Shown here: positions 9,617 to 19,645 of the stretch, in pieces
Position numbering within the stretch: position 1 is the stretch's first letter
How the letters are laid out: each line of letters begins with the position of its first letter
Source of the DNA: Trichomonas vaginalis G3
Lineage: Eukaryota; Parabasalia; Trichomonadida; Trichomonadidae
Length of the DNA stretch: 64,000 nt
Assembly: GCF_026262505.1 (NCBI RefSeq)
Contig: NC_067203.1
Coordinates: 11,656,001 to 11,720,000, forward strand
Direction of reading: 5' to 3'
Notes under the pieces: generated by a model
The model's input: only the letters and a program-made list of their open reading frames with translations
Database searches by the model: none
What the model was told of the DNA's origin: nothing
Position numbers and translations under genes: made by a program

Positions 9617-9976
9617 ATGGGTTTATTTGGCGCGTTAGCAGGAGTTGCATCCAGATTTTTGCCCGCAGTGGGAACAATAGCCAGAGGTGTATTTGGAGTT
9701 GGAAGGAAGATTTTGAGTACATTAGGTATACTTAAAGAGAAAGCACAACCTATTATACAAACTGTACAGAAAGGTTGGGATGTAGCACGAGATGCAACAA
9801 ATCTTATTCCAAATCCTGAAACAAGAGGAAAAGTTCAAGGATGGATGGACAATGTAGGAAGACAAGCAGGAAACTATTATAACAAAGCAAATGACTACTA
9901 TAACCAAGCAGGACACTATATGGACCAAGGTGAAAGATTCTTTAACAGAGGATATAACCATGCACAACATGGGTAA
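9617..9976 (+). CDS. Maverick B 119-residue amphipathic/Gly-rich protein, looks whole
   Basis: The N-terminus MGLFGALAGVASRFLPAVGT is hydrophobic and glycine-rich, followed by KILSTLGILKEKAQPIIQTV and a C-terminal half rich in Asn, Tyr and Gln (YYNKANDYYNQAGHYMDQG). This two-part layout, an amphipathic N-terminal helix plus a soluble tail, matches that of small membrane-active minor capsid proteins. It resembles the 6155-6396 protein in pattern. It is divergent from the integrase gene, with start codons only 17 bp apart. The function is inferred. No family is recognised with certainty. Confidence 0.6.
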   Translation: MGLFGALAGVASRFLPAVGTIARGVFGVGRKILSTLGILKEKAQPIIQTVQKGWDVARDATNLIPNPETRGKVQGWMDNVGRQAGNYYNKANDYYNQAGHYMDQGERFFNRGYNHAQHG

Positions 9977-10036
9977 ACAATAACCAACCTCAACCGCCTC
10001 AAACGTGGGGAATGTAAAGTTTTTTATTGAGATGAA

Positions 10037-10189
10037 ATGAACAATACAGCATTGAGACAAATGGGTTCAAGATGGATTTGTCGGCTTCCAGCAGTTACAC
10101 AACGTGTTTGTCAAGTTCTTCTTATACCTCAGGAAGTTTTAGACCGACTTAAAAAACAACAACAACCAGTTGAAAACAAACCAAACTAA
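10037..10189 (+). CDS. Maverick B 50-residue basic protein
   Basis: This is a 50-codon frame starting MNNTALRQMGSRWICRLPAV and ending KKQQQPVENKPN. It is preceded by TTTTTTATTGAGATGAAATG, the same leader that precedes the gene at 10208, which supports its being expressed. It is a basic, possibly amphipathic peptide of unknown function, lying in a row of small + strand genes. Confidence 0.5.
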   Translation: MNNTALRQMGSRWICRLPAVTQRVCQVLLIPQEVLDRLKKQQQPVENKPN

Positions 10190-10207
10190 AATTTTTACTG
10201 AGATGAA
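10188..10207 (+). promoter_or_regulatory. Conserved leader of Maverick genes
   Basis: TTTTTACTGAGATGAA directly precedes the ATG at 10208, and TTTTTTATTGAGATGAA precedes the ATG at 10037. The shared sequence and identical spacing suggest a promoter or start-site element used by this Maverick. A related A+T-rich leader (T-tract, then TATAAAA) precedes the polymerase and helicase genes. Confidence 0.45.
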
Positions 10208-10660
10208 ATGACCGAAGAAGTTGAAACGGTAGATTTGACACCACAAACAAAAAGTTCAGAACCATTGTCAAAACCTGTCAAAGAACTTACAGATGAAGAG
10301 AAAAATTCAATAATAGAAAGTGCCAGGTCTGGAAATACAAACCCTAACTATAAAGTCACTTTTCATAAAAATGGAACGGCTAGTATCTCAAAAAAGAAAC
10401 AGACTCTCACAAATAAAATATTGAAGTCTGAAGGAGCTTTCGAGACAACAGATGGAAAAGTTTACTTCACTGACCAACAGTTCATTATAGAACATCTCAT
10501 TGACTTAGAGTCGAAATATTCTAAACTTTACAACAAACACAAAAAGTTGAAAGGAAAACAAAAACAAATGGCATATGATATTTATGAAGATGTTGACGAC
10601 ACAACTGTTCCTGCAAGTGAAGTAAAGTCAGAGGAACCGAAAAGTGACGAAAAACGATAG
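10208..10660 (+). CDS. Maverick B 150-residue acidic/lysine-rich protein, looks whole
   Basis: This intact frame is preceded by AATTTTTACTGAGATGAAATG. The N-terminal 35 residues are acidic and disordered. A central segment, NPNYKVTFHKNGTASISKKK, looks like a small beta-rich unit. It is followed by a helical/coiled-coil stretch (EHLIDLESKYSKLYNKHKKL) and a Glu/Asp/Lys-rich tail. No family is recognised. The position just before the polymerase gene might suggest a replication accessory role, but this is only inferred. Between it and the polymerase is about 150 bp with a small frame containing MGWRQRLMAAGGYVK. Confidence 0.6.
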   Translation: MTEEVETVDLTPQTKSSEPLSKPVKELTDEEKNSIIESARSGNTNPNYKVTFHKNGTASISKKKQTLTNKILKSEGAFETTDGKVYFTDQQFIIEHLIDLESKYSKLYNKHKKLKGKQKQMAYDIYEDVDDTTVPASEVKSEEPKSDEKR

Positions 10661-10819
10661 AAGAAGAAAACCAAAAACTGAAGATAAACAAAACCAAAGT
10701 TTAGTTTCCAAACTAAACCAGTCAACCTTCATTAGCTGGTATGGGTTGGCGTCAAAGACTTATGGCAGCAGGCGGTTATGTAAAGTAAAGAAAAAAAATA
10801 TTTTTTTATTTTTATAAAA

Positions 10820-12964
10820 ATGCCCCATATAGAATGGATAGAAAATCTGCTAGAATAAAAGCAGAGTTGCAAAGTTATGGTTGGAGAGTTTCGAAGAATT
10901 TAAATATAGGAAGGGAAGACCCATAAAAGTCTATGACAAATTGTCTGGTCTTCGCTACGAAATGGATTTGGAAACAGCACGTGCAAATTATCCAAACAGA
11001 CTAGAGAGGTTAGAAGAGAACGTCTTATGGACATGCCTTTCGATGTTAGTGAACCTCAAGTTGAAGGACACGACGGCTTTGCCAGATTCTACTGGAAACT
11101 GACGAACAATTGCATCCTTTGAGAAGGAAAAAAGGAAAAGGTGAAGACACACATGCTCCCATGGAAAGAACAAGATATGCATATGAAAGTATCGTGAAGT
11201 TAGAAGTCAAATTACATCTGGTCGAACCTTTACAGTAACTTTGACGAAGGAAAGAACAAAGAAGGCTTCATGGGTGTACTTGCTGCAATTCATGACGGAA
11301 ATAAGAAAGGACACAATCTCAGATTGACCATAACAGATTTGGATGGTCACATTTACTATGCACATGGCAATGAACAAACAGCCGCAAAACTTCTTGACGC
11401 TTTCAAGACTACAAAGAGAGAACAAATGGTTGACTCCGACTCAGACATTTTGAATGCAATTGAAGGAATTGCAAGTGTCAAGTTCGAATGGTACCACCTA
11501 ACCCTCAAGCAGTCAGACACATGCTGGATACTTCCCGTTCATAAATAAGTCTGACATTGACTTGACAAGGTATGGAATTTACAATTCAATTGAAACAATT
11601 GTCAATGAACCTTGCATTCTTACATGTCTCAGGAACTCTGGTCTTGTTACAGATGAGAAGATGAAGTATCTTGAGTCATGTGTGAAGACAAGGTACATTC
11701 TCAGAGGTCAATTGGCAAAAATTGCACCGTTGGCAAATGTCAATATCCGAGTCAACATACCTACAGCTAAAGGTTCTTCACATGACGACTATGTTGTTGA
11801 CTTCAAATTGCCATGGTTGAAGATTGTAATTGTCCACAACCACTTCATGTTGAACGAAAGTCTTACAAACCCATTGTTCGGAAAAGGCAAGTGCAACATT
11901 GTCAGAGCTGTAAACATTCTTTTCGAGAAAGGTTTGTTGGAACCAATTCCAGATGACAAGCTGACAGAAACTTTTGTACCAAAAGACGAAACAAACTTTT
12001 CACTGTTAGCAAGACCAAAAGTTGTTCCAGACAAAGTTCTAGTACAAAAGAAGTACACAATTCCACAAGGAGTTGGATTGTTCGGATACCAACCTGAACC
12101 AGAAGAACTTCCAATGAGGTTGCAAGAACTTCAAGATGCTATAAACAAACTTCCATTGAGACATCCAATTGACGTCAAATTGTATTGGAGAGCATCTGAG
12201 TTAGGTCAGAAGGTTTTATATGAAACAGGTTGCTTCGACGATGTTTATGAGATAACAGGAGAAGTTTCTCAGAAGATAAGAGACTCACTTGAATTTCCAC
12301 AAACTGGACCAATTGGTTGCGACAAGTTCGACTCAGATGAAAAATATACTATGTCGACCTTAACGCTGCGTACATGAGGTTTGTCCAATATATTCCGACT
12401 GGAATTCCAAACGAAGATGGTAAGTTCCCGGGAAGGAACTATACAGTTGGAAAAGTCATACAACAACTGTATGATATTAGGAAAGCTTCAAACCCCAAAC
12501 TTGCAATGACACTCAAATTGCTTATGAATTCAACATGGGGATATTCCATTAAGAAACCTCAAGAGATGAAGAGTAAACATTATGAGAAGGTCGACAACTT
12601 TGTTGAAAGGTTTTCTCCTTTTGTTTTGAAGTACGAGTTCACTCAAGGTCAAAGTGGCTTAGTAACCACATTAAAACCTATTGTCGAACATTGGTCTTAC
12701 CCTCAGTTCGCAAAGGCAGTCCTTGACAACTACAATGAGTTCTTCTCGGAAGTCAAATCCAAAGTGAAGGTTTACTATGAAAACATTGACGCACTCATGA
12801 CGAACGAAGAAGGGTACAACAAACTCATTGAAATGGGCATGGTCGGTGAGAAGATGGGTCAATTCAAATTGGACAAAATTTTCACCGAAGTTCATGTCCT
12901 CTCCAAGCGTAAGTACTGGGGTGTTAAAGAAGATGGTGAAATAGTTAAACATTGCATGAAATAA
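10820..12964 (+). pseudogene. Maverick B family B DNA polymerase (protein-primed type)
   Basis: This long region runs from an A+T-rich leader to a stop at 12964. Polymerase hallmarks are visible toward the 3' end: a motif A-like Asp-Leu-Asn-x-x-Tyr segment near 12355, the motif B-type LKLLMNSTWGYSIKK (compare K-x-x-x-N-S-x-Y-G) and a motif C-like YYENIDALMT, although the usual Asp-Thr-Asp is not plain. The 5' part includes TITDLDGHIYYAHGNEQTA. Overall length (about 700 codons) fits a Maverick pPolB lacking or having a short exonuclease part. Its role is replication of the element. It is broken, with about five breaks. Confidence 0.8.
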
Positions 12965-12971
12965 AAAATTT

Positions 12972-13247
12972 TTATTCGAATTTGAATTTAAATGTGGGAA
13001 TTTTTGGGAACGTGAAAGGCTTATTTACTTGAGGAACAGGTAAAGGTGGTGGAGGTGGAGGTGGTGGCAACCAGTCCATTTTATATTCCTTCCTAGCTAA
13101 TTTCCGTTTAATTTCATGGTCGCCCTCGGAGTCTTTGAATCGGACAGGTCGAGTTACACCATTCTTGGTCTCAAACTCGTATATAACCTGTTTGTCTGTA
13201 TTTTCGTCGACTATGGCACGAGACACGAACATTGACCAAACGGACAA
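12972..13247 (-). CDS. Maverick B 91-residue proline-rich protein, looks whole
   Basis: This frame on the complement begins at 13247 (MSVWSMFVSRAIVDENTDKQ). It has a predicted beta-rich N-terminal half (VIYEFETKNGVTRPVRFKD) and a run of eight prolines near residue 63, ending with FTFPKIPTFKFKFE. It is convergent with the polymerase gene, separated by only 7 bp, and divergent from the next gene with start codons 3 bp apart. The function is unknown. The poly-Pro run might bind SH3/WW/profilin-type partners, which is speculative. Confidence 0.5.
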   Translation of the reverse strand: MSVWSMFVSRAIVDENTDKQVIYEFETKNGVTRPVRFKDSEGDHEIKRKLARKEYKMDWLPPPPPPPPLPVPQVNKPFTFPKIPTFKFKFE

Positions 13248-13250
13248 AAA

Positions 13251-13526
13251 GTGTCATTTCGGATGGTCAAGCAGCCAATCGCATTCGAGCACCTCGAAGA
13301 AGCCTTACGTTCCAAGGGAGAGGGTGTCTGGTGCAAGGGAGAGGTCATGAGACTCTACGAGCAGTACATCCTCAATGCTTGGGAGGACAAATCGTCCTTG
13401 GATTGGCAATTCTACCAACTCCTCTGGGACGACCTCCTATGCAACTGGGATGACGAAAGAGTCCAATTCAGAGGTCGGGAGCTAATTGTCCAAATTACCC
13501 TTAATTTAACCTACTTAATGAACTAA
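13251..13526 (+). CDS. Maverick B 91-residue protein, looks whole
   Basis: The frame starts MSFRMVKQPIAFEHLEEALR and contains LYEQYILNAWEDKSSLDWQF and LLWDDLLCNWDDERVQF. It is acidic, tryptophan-rich and predicted all-helical. G+C content is higher than in surrounding genes. No family is recognised. It is divergently paired with the proline-rich protein to its left. Confidence 0.5.
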   Translation: MSFRMVKQPIAFEHLEEALRSKGEGVWCKGEVMRLYEQYILNAWEDKSSLDWQFYQLLWDDLLCNWDDERVQFRGRELIVQITLNLTYLMN

Positions 13527-13575
13527 ACACCTAAATTTACTTGGGGTTTCCCCCTAAAATAAAATTTTTTTACTC

Positions 13576-14190
13576 TTAGAACCACTCGAGGTTCTCCTTA
13601 CGGTTGTTGAGCTTGTCACCGTCAATGTGTCTGACCCTCGTCTTCTTGTCTGGATTTGGAACCCATTGCATACCGACAAGCCTTCCCATGGAAATTGAAC
13701 CGTAATTTCGAAGGGTAAGGTTCAAGTGTCCAAGTTGTTGAGGACTGGGGTAAGAACCTTGCCGGTCTCCTTGTTGCGGATTTTGTATGGGTAGGGTTGG
13801 GAAATTTCATAAGCGTCATCGGCAACAAGGGTTGCCCAATCTTCCTCTTCTTTGTGTTTCTCTTCTTCCTCTTCTTCCTCTTCTTCCTCTTCTTCCTCTT
13901 CTTTGATAATACCTTCGGCAATTCTGTGTTCACGAATTACGGTGTTGGAGGTTCTGTCCTTTCCGAGTGCCGCCCAGATGGTGTCAATCTCTTCGAAGAA
14001 ACGGTAGATGAGTTGGGCAAGGTTTTGGTTCTCTATGTTGTATTGGCGCAAGGTTTCCGCGAAATCGTTCAGGACTTTCTTATTGGAAGCTTGGTTCGTG
14101 AGGACTTCGACTTTGAGATTGGTTATCTCTTCCATAAGACTACTTTGGAGAGTCTTAATGGTGTTTGACAGATGAGCGTTCAATTGGGCA
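13576..14190 (-). pseudogene. Maverick B HNH-motif protein with Glu-rich and coiled-coil parts
   Basis: The N-terminal half is a coiled coil (SNTIKTLQSSLMEEITNLKV...). It is followed by a pure glutamate run encoded by tandem CTT/CTC on the complement at 13860-13905. The C-terminus reads HIDGDKLNNRKENLEWF, the classic second half of an HNH endonuclease motif (H-x-D-G-x-x-x-N-N-x-x-x-N-L-E-W), preceded by MQWVPNPDKKTRVR. HNH proteins cut DNA and are common in phage and homing genes. Their presence in a Maverick could serve DNA processing or be a captured homing-type domain. It is broken, with about two breaks. Confidence 0.55.
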
Positions 14191-14191
14191 A

Positions 14192-14890
14192 TTTGAATTT
14201 GAACTGGCGCTTGTCTGACAACCTTGAAAGGACATCTGCCATTGAGTTTGGCTTCGGTGCTTGTTCGGACATCGAAAAAAATGAAGTGGTTTGAGAATGA
14301 CGGTTTTACTTCAAAAAGCTTGTTATGACGGTTAAGTCATACAACAAGTTTAAAATAATATCTTGTTCTTCTTCTGAACGTTTGTTGTCTCTTCCGATAA
14401 AAGTTGGAACATGAGAACCAAAAAACGTTTTTTGAGATTGTGGAAGAGTTCAGGCAAACGTTCATATTCCGGATATGTTGGGAGCAGTTCGAAACATCTG
14501 AGCTGACTTTCGGACAAAATTGGGACAAATGTCAACAAAATTCATCTTTGGTCGGACTGCTTGAAGGTAAGTCCCTTACATGTAAGTAGCTCTGGTAAAG
14601 TCTTCTCATTTCTGCTAAACTTTTGGAGTATAGCTTCGTAGTTTAGAAGTTTTAATTTTAATTGTCTTATTCCACTCTTGACATCTAAACGGTAACTATC
14701 CATGAGGTCAAGAGTAGCTTTGGTAGCTTTAAGTGGAGCTATCTGTTTCCTTGACTCCTGCAATTTTGGTTGCAATTGTGATTTGAGCTCCTTCAAGTTC
14801 GCCGTCTATGTCGTTCTCAACGTCTTCAACCATAGCTTGAAACTCTTCATCGGTCCATTGAGATTGGTGTGGGGACGAATTTAACTTGCT
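14192..14890 (-). pseudogene. Maverick B coiled-coil protein remnant
   Basis: Readable segments include KELKSQLQPKLQESRKQIAP, a coiled-coil-like stretch DVKSGIRQLKLKLLNYEAIL, and further on CFELLPTYPEYERLPELFHN. The gene appears to start near 14880 on the complement. No family is recognised. It is broken, with about two or three breaks, and a structural or scaffold role is only a guess. Confidence 0.4.
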
Positions 14891-15155
14891 TCATTCAAAA
14901 AATGTTTTTACTCAAAGCGTGCCATGTATATGGCTAAAAAACTTACCAGAAGGCTTCTTCTTCACATGCGTAAAAACATAAAAAAAGTGAAGTTAAAATG
15001 AGATGTTTACTGAACTGGCTGAAGAACTGGCTGAATGTCGCCTTCACAAGGTTATGTAGAACGGCTGACCCGAGAAAGTGAAGGAGAGACTGAATTGCCA
15101 ATTTCATATGGGGTAGGGGGTTCTCCTTGTTTGGATTTTTATCCAAGGACGTTTG
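14891..15155. other. Unassigned 265 bp inside Maverick B
   Basis: Short competing frames lie on both strands. On the + strand a small helical frame near 15003 (MFTELAEELAECRLHKV) is the most gene-like. No family is recognised, and I cannot decide which strand is coding. Confidence 0.35.
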
Positions 15156-15156
15156 T

Positions 15157-15706
15157 TTAGGAACTTAACAAGAGCTTCTCTTTGGCGTCCTTTATGCCAT
15201 CGTAGGCTGTCCCGTCTGGTATTTGAATTGGAATTCCAGTCGAAGTCTCGAGCTGAAGTGTAGACCTTCCAGAAATACTGGTGAACTTGACCTTGGGCTT
15301 CATTACCTTGCGCAAGTAGTCTTTTACGCAGTCATTAATTTCAATTAGGTAAATTGCCTCGTCAAATCCTTCTAGCATTCCGAGTACTTCCATCCGACAG
15401 GAAAATATTTTCCCGACAACTGGAAAAAATTTTCCGGACAAAGGGAAAAATTTTTCCCGACAACAGGAAAATTTTTTCCAGTTGTTCGTCCGTAAACCAT
15501 TCAAATTTTCGAAAATTGAGAACTTTTTGGTCGAACGACAGAAAAAATTTTTCCTTCCGACAGGAAAAAATTTTCCCGACAACTGGAAAAAATTTTCCTT
15601 CCGACAGGACACAAACGGATGACTGACGTTCCTCTTCCTGAATGCCTTCCAAAGCCAGAAGTACCGAAAGCTGCAGAACCACAACAGACTTACTAAGACT
15701 AAACAC
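15157..15706 (-). pseudogene. Maverick B unknown protein with an internal repeat expansion
   Basis: The C-terminal 75 codons (EGFDEAIYLIEINDCVKDYL...DAKEKLLLSS) look like a normal, mixed alpha/beta protein. The upstream part is invaded by short repeats whose core is GGAAAAAATTTTCC, so the frame encodes Phe/Lys-rich repeats there. No family is recognised. It is broken, with about two breaks. Confidence 0.4.
15390..15612. repeat. Short palindromic-core tandem repeats
   Basis: About eight imperfect copies of a roughly 24-bp unit, CGACAACTGGAAAAAATTTT and variants, each with a self-complementary GGAAAAnTTTTCC core. They lie within a Maverick coding region. Confidence 0.8.
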
Positions 15707-15715
15707 TTACATTTT

Positions 15716-16690
15716 TCAAGCTTGACTTTTTACAATTTGAACTTTGTTTGCGTAGATATGAATTCTGAAAGAAGTATGAGGGTCTTGTATGACTTTGTAC
15801 TTCTCCCATAGTTCATGTCTGTCAAACTTACCTGCCATGGACTCTTTCATAAGTTCCATGAAATCGTCTTCGGACAATCCGGGGAAAAGTACAATGTCAG
15901 TAAGTATTCTCTTTACATCCTTACTTAAACTCTTTGCTGTCTGTACACAAATGACAACTGAGATGTTAAAGTGTCTGAGCTTCTTAAGAATTCGACACAT
16001 GTCTTGTTCTCTATTCTTTAACAAAGGATGAGAAGCAAAGTCATCTAAGATAAGAAGACACTATGAGGGTATGTCTTCCAATCGTAAGATTGCAATTTCT
16101 TCGAAATGTATTCTATCTCTTTCTGTTTGTTTCTGAAGTGTTTCTTCTCTAATATTCTCTGCATTTCCTCATTTGGGTCTTTAAACTTCGAATTTATATA
16201 CTCATTTATAGCATTATACTTCAAAACTCTTCTTTGGTACTTCTTTATCCAATCTAACAACTCAGAGTCTTTTATACATACTAACTTAGACTTCTTTATA
16301 ATATCTTTGAACGAATTGACGGTTTGGTCAAATTGACCCGAAGTACTACAAATGAAACTAACTCATAGAATGGGTTCTTCTCATCTAGTTCTTGTTGTTG
16401 TGCAGCCATTTTAAGATAAGTGAAAGTCTTACCCGACCCGGTGGTGCAATTAGACCTGTTATACCATTCTGAGCAAATAAGAACTTGTCATGTATGGGTT
16501 TTATCTGAGCATTTTCCAACTTCCTCTTGTTCTTGTTTAAAACATTCTCAAATTTTTTGTCAATGTCAGCAAACTTTTTTTCTAACATATTTTTAGAAAA
16601 ATTAAAATTTTTATCTTTTAGAAAATGTCTAGCGATTTCGCTATCTATATTCGAGACAAGCTTTTCGACAGCAAAACATCTGTCGACCAT
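15716..16690 (-). pseudogene. Maverick B packaging ATPase (FtsK/HerA type)
   Basis: It starts at 16690 (MVDRCFAVEKLVSNIDSEIA). After a helical N-terminal part comes a Walker A-type segment after NGITGLIAPPG, near 16440, and a Walker B-type run of hydrophobics followed by Asp-Asp near 16045. Then comes LRHFNISVVICVQTAKSLSK, a segment with the sensor-type ending (V-I-C-V-Q-T) of FtsK/HerA/A32-like packaging ATPases. These proteins drive DNA into capsids in Polintons and related viruses. It is broken, with about three breaks. Confidence 0.72.
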
Positions 16691-17083
16691 AAAATCTTAC
16701 ATAGTGTAAACAAGAAAGGTGAATTTGTTCTAAAAGTTCTGTTTCTGGGAATATGACAAGAACCATAAAACATTAAGCAGAGAAGTCTTAAAATTTGTCA
16801 ATGACAGACTTGTTGACAGAGATGACGCCTCTTGGAGAGATGAAGTCCAACAAAACTTCTTAGAATGCAAAGAAGACACATGCACTGTTCTTGAAGATGA
16901 AATAGAAAACAGAATAGAAGAGCTATTAAAGGACAAAGAACTTTTACAAAAATATGGTTCTGAGAAGTTTGACATAACTCCACCAGAAAAGAAGAAGAGA
17001 GAAAAGAAAGAAAGAAAGTAGAAGAAGAGAAGAAAGAACCTGAACCAGAGCCAGTTCCAGAGAAAAGAAATTTGACATGTAAA
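16626..17083 (+). pseudogene. Maverick B acidic/lysine-rich protein remnant
   Basis: The most readable part is VNDRLVDRDDASWRDEVQQN followed by a Glu-rich helical stretch and a Lys/Glu-rich tail (PPEKKKREKKERK, then EPEPEPVPEKRN in another segment). The start may lie at 16626, where MSSDFAIYIRDKLF overlaps the antisense ATPase start. The function is unknown. It is broken, with about two or three breaks. Confidence 0.45.
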
Positions 17084-17097
17084 ATAAAATTTTATTT

Positions 17098-17515
17098 TTA
17101 GAACATTTCTGGGTCAATGTCAATGTTCTCTTCCTCTTTAGGAGCAAACACTGGCTTAGACTCTAAAATCTTTTTACCCAATTTACCTTGAACTTCAACT
17201 ATCTTAGACTCATAATATTCATAGTCGTCTGCTTTCTTTGGTTCATAAGGTATAACAAGTTTGTATGCTTTGCCTTCTTCGAGTTTTGAGAACCTTCTGT
17301 CAAAACTTTCTTTGACTGCTAACAAACTTCTATGTCTAAGTCTTCAAATTTCGCACCATTTTTAGTCACAATAGCAAACTTAACTGGTTCGATGTTCCAA
17401 ACTTTGCTGAATGAAGACTTTTCAAAAGGTAGAAGTAAACATTCAAATATGTGAATGGGTCTAGTTCTTCTTTAAGTCCTGACATGTACTTGTTTACTGA
17501 GATGAATTTTGTCAT
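17098..17515 (-). pseudogene. Maverick B ~140-residue conserved protein remnant
   Basis: It starts near 17515 with MTKFISVNKYMSGLKEELDP. The C-terminal part, FSKLEEGKAYKLVIPYEPKK...ENIDIDPEMF, is beta-rich with an acidic end. An A+T-rich leader (TTTTTATCCGATAG) precedes the start. The function is unknown. A small replication or single-strand-binding role could be imagined from its position beside the helicase, but there is no motif support. It is broken, with about one or two breaks. Confidence 0.45.
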
Positions 17516-17559
17516 CTTTTCTATCGGATAAAAAATATTTTTTTTTAAAATTTACTCAG

Positions 17560-18792
17560 AAAAATTTTTCTTTGTATATACACCATTCTGTACGTCTAAA
17601 AGACTTTTGACATTTGCCAAGAATGTTCGTTTAGACGCTGTCATATAACCATATTCTTGACAATATTGTTTATAACGAATCGTACAATGACCTTTCATCT
17701 AAACACTCAAAGTCAGTTTCATCTTGAACAGTTCATATACACTCTTGTTTGCTTCTAACAATGTTTGTCTCTCTTCGGTATGTGGAATTTGTCTTGGATT
17801 GAACTTTGAAATATCTAATGTCATAAAATATGAGAACAAGTGGTTGTAAAAGTCAGATGTCAAAGTTTTCTGCTAAGTCGTCAAAATATTCTGTATCTTG
17901 CATATGAGCTTTGACGTTCTGACAACTACATATCTTCTGTCAGAACTTTCTAACTTCATCGAACAGCATTGTTTGAAACCATAACGAAATTTACAACATT
18001 TTCACAAACTCTTTGGTCTTTATACTTTCTTTTCAACAACTCCAACTTTGTCCTGTTATAAGACTCTTCAAAGCATCTGAGTTCAAAACTTTTGTTGTAT
18101 CTATACTTTGAAGTTCGTTACATACTATAAGTTTCATATTCTTTATTGAAGAGTTAAATTTACCGCAGATGTTTTCTAAGTTTTGTCAAATTTCGGATTC
18201 GAATAACCTTCTAACAGTTTGCACAAAATATCTGTAAAGAATGTGTTCTTACCAGTTCCTTGTTTTCAATTATAATGAGAGCAGTTTCATTTTTAGCACT
18301 TGGATGTTGTAAGATGTTTTGCAAACCAACATAAGATATACTCATAAACCTTTTCGTTTCATTGCATATAATTTCTTTGACATGGTCTAACCAAGCTTCT
18401 ATAACATTTTCTTTCCATTCTACTTGTTCGTATTTATATCCAGTGAAGATAGAATAGAAGTTTGGAGAAGGTGTATAAAAACTTTATACCACGAACTGAA
18501 AAATCTTCTAACTTTGACAATAAGATATCCCAAGCATCTAACATCTTCATGCCAACTTGTACGACTTTTATTTTCTTAAGTTTCTGTTTACATTCTTGTT
18601 CTGAAACTATTGTTGCTCTTGGTTTGTTAAAGACTACATCCCATTCTTTCATAACATAACATTCTGGGCAGAGTCGACATAAATGACTAAAACGTTTCAA
18701 AATTCTCGACTGCTTTGTTATAGTCTCTAAATGGACACATATTTCTGAACGCTTGGAAGTCATAAAAATCTGAAACATCTATTCTGTACATT
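17560..18792 (-). pseudogene. Maverick B superfamily 3 (D5-like) helicase remnant
   Basis: It starts near 18792 after a T/A-rich leader. A segment with LENICGKFNSSIKNMKLIVC followed by N-E-L closely resembles the Walker B region of the intact helicase at 61182-63200 (VVGRFNAAIENMKLIVCNEL). Upstream segments about a helicase-flanking domain (IEAWLDHVKEIICNE) also match it. SF3/D5-like helicases unwind DNA at replication origins of viruses and Polinton relatives. It is the most decayed long gene in the element, with many breaks (about six or more). Confidence 0.6.
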
Positions 18793-18821
18793 TTTATAAA
18801 AATAAAAAAAAATATTTTTTT

Positions 18822-18956
18822 TTATTCTTGAGCTATTTGTTGTTCTTGAGCTATTTGTTGCATTTGTTGTTCTTGAGCTATTTGTTGTTGAAGTTGTTCT
18901 TGTAATACAATACTTTCACCAGTTGCATCTTCCAATTCGAAACTTTCTGCCGTCAT
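18822..18956 (-). CDS. Maverick B 44-residue Gln-rich peptide
   Basis: The frame starts MTAESFELEDATGESIVLQE and continues with repeated QQIAQEQ units encoded by a short tandem repeat on the complement at 18825-18895. Its ATG overlaps the stop codon of the upstream gene (ATGA). It could be a separate small gene or a downstream extension of its neighbour. The function is unknown. Confidence 0.4.
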   Translation of the reverse strand: MTAESFELEDATGESIVLQEQLQQQIAQEQQMQQIAQEQQIAQE

Positions 18957-19645
18957 TGACAATACATAGGACATAAAAGTTTTACAGGAACAAAGTTTGC
19001 GTCAACTAAGGTTAAGTTTATGTTTGCTAAAGTGTTTGAGTTTACTAAAGCTGAAAACTCTGCATTCGAATGAACAATAGGCAAACCAGCAGAGAATGTG
19101 TTATTTATACGCATAAGTATCTTTTGGTCATAGTAGTTTCTGTCGACATTCGAATAGCACTTTGAACCTAAGTTTTGAAACAATATATAAAATAGGTGTA
19201 CTTAAAGTCAATGGAACAGACATTCCTTGTATGACACCTTTTCCTGTTATAGGAAACTGTTGGTAGTAAAAACCAGATATAAGTTTTGTATTATAGCTCA
19301 TATTGTTTATAGTAAACTCAGTCGGACATCCAAACATAATGAAACCTGCTCTAGTTGCAGCACATGTTACACTCGTCCTTAAAGTATTAAATAAGTCAAC
19401 AAAAACCTGTTGGTGGTATATCTGAGTAAGTATCTTCAAAGGAGTATTTTTTTACCATTCACAACAATAAAATCTTCTGGTGTCAAAAGAGCAAAACAAG
19501 CTTTAGTCGTCATTGTGTTTAAAGTTAGTTTACAATATCGTCCTTGAGGACTTTGTAAGTTTGTTGTTATAGAATTATATGACTCAGGGTTTTTAGTCGT
19601 AATAGTATAAACCATTGTGTCTTCTGCCCATTTACTTAGCAAATA
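18953..19645 (-). pseudogene. Maverick B penton-like (minor capsid) candidate
   Basis: The readable segments are strongly beta-rich: DTMVYTITTKNPESYNSITT, SPQGRYCKLTLNTMTTKACF, TRAGFIMFGCPTEFTINNMS and ISGFYYQQFPITGKGVIQGM. A single jelly-roll of about 230 residues in this position, close to the major capsid candidate, fits the penton protein of Polintons. The assignment rests on composition, size and position rather than on a diagnostic motif. It is broken, with about two or three breaks. Confidence 0.45.

Noticed and set aside
13797-14168. Phe/Leu-rich + strand frame of 123 codons
   Set aside because: Antisense of the poly-Glu and coiled-coil part of the HNH-motif gene.
15354-15626. Competing frames on both strands over the GGAAAAnTTTTCC repeats
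   Set aside because: The palindromic repeats give similar open frames on both strands, so open length is not evidence here; only the C-terminal part on the complement looks protein-like.
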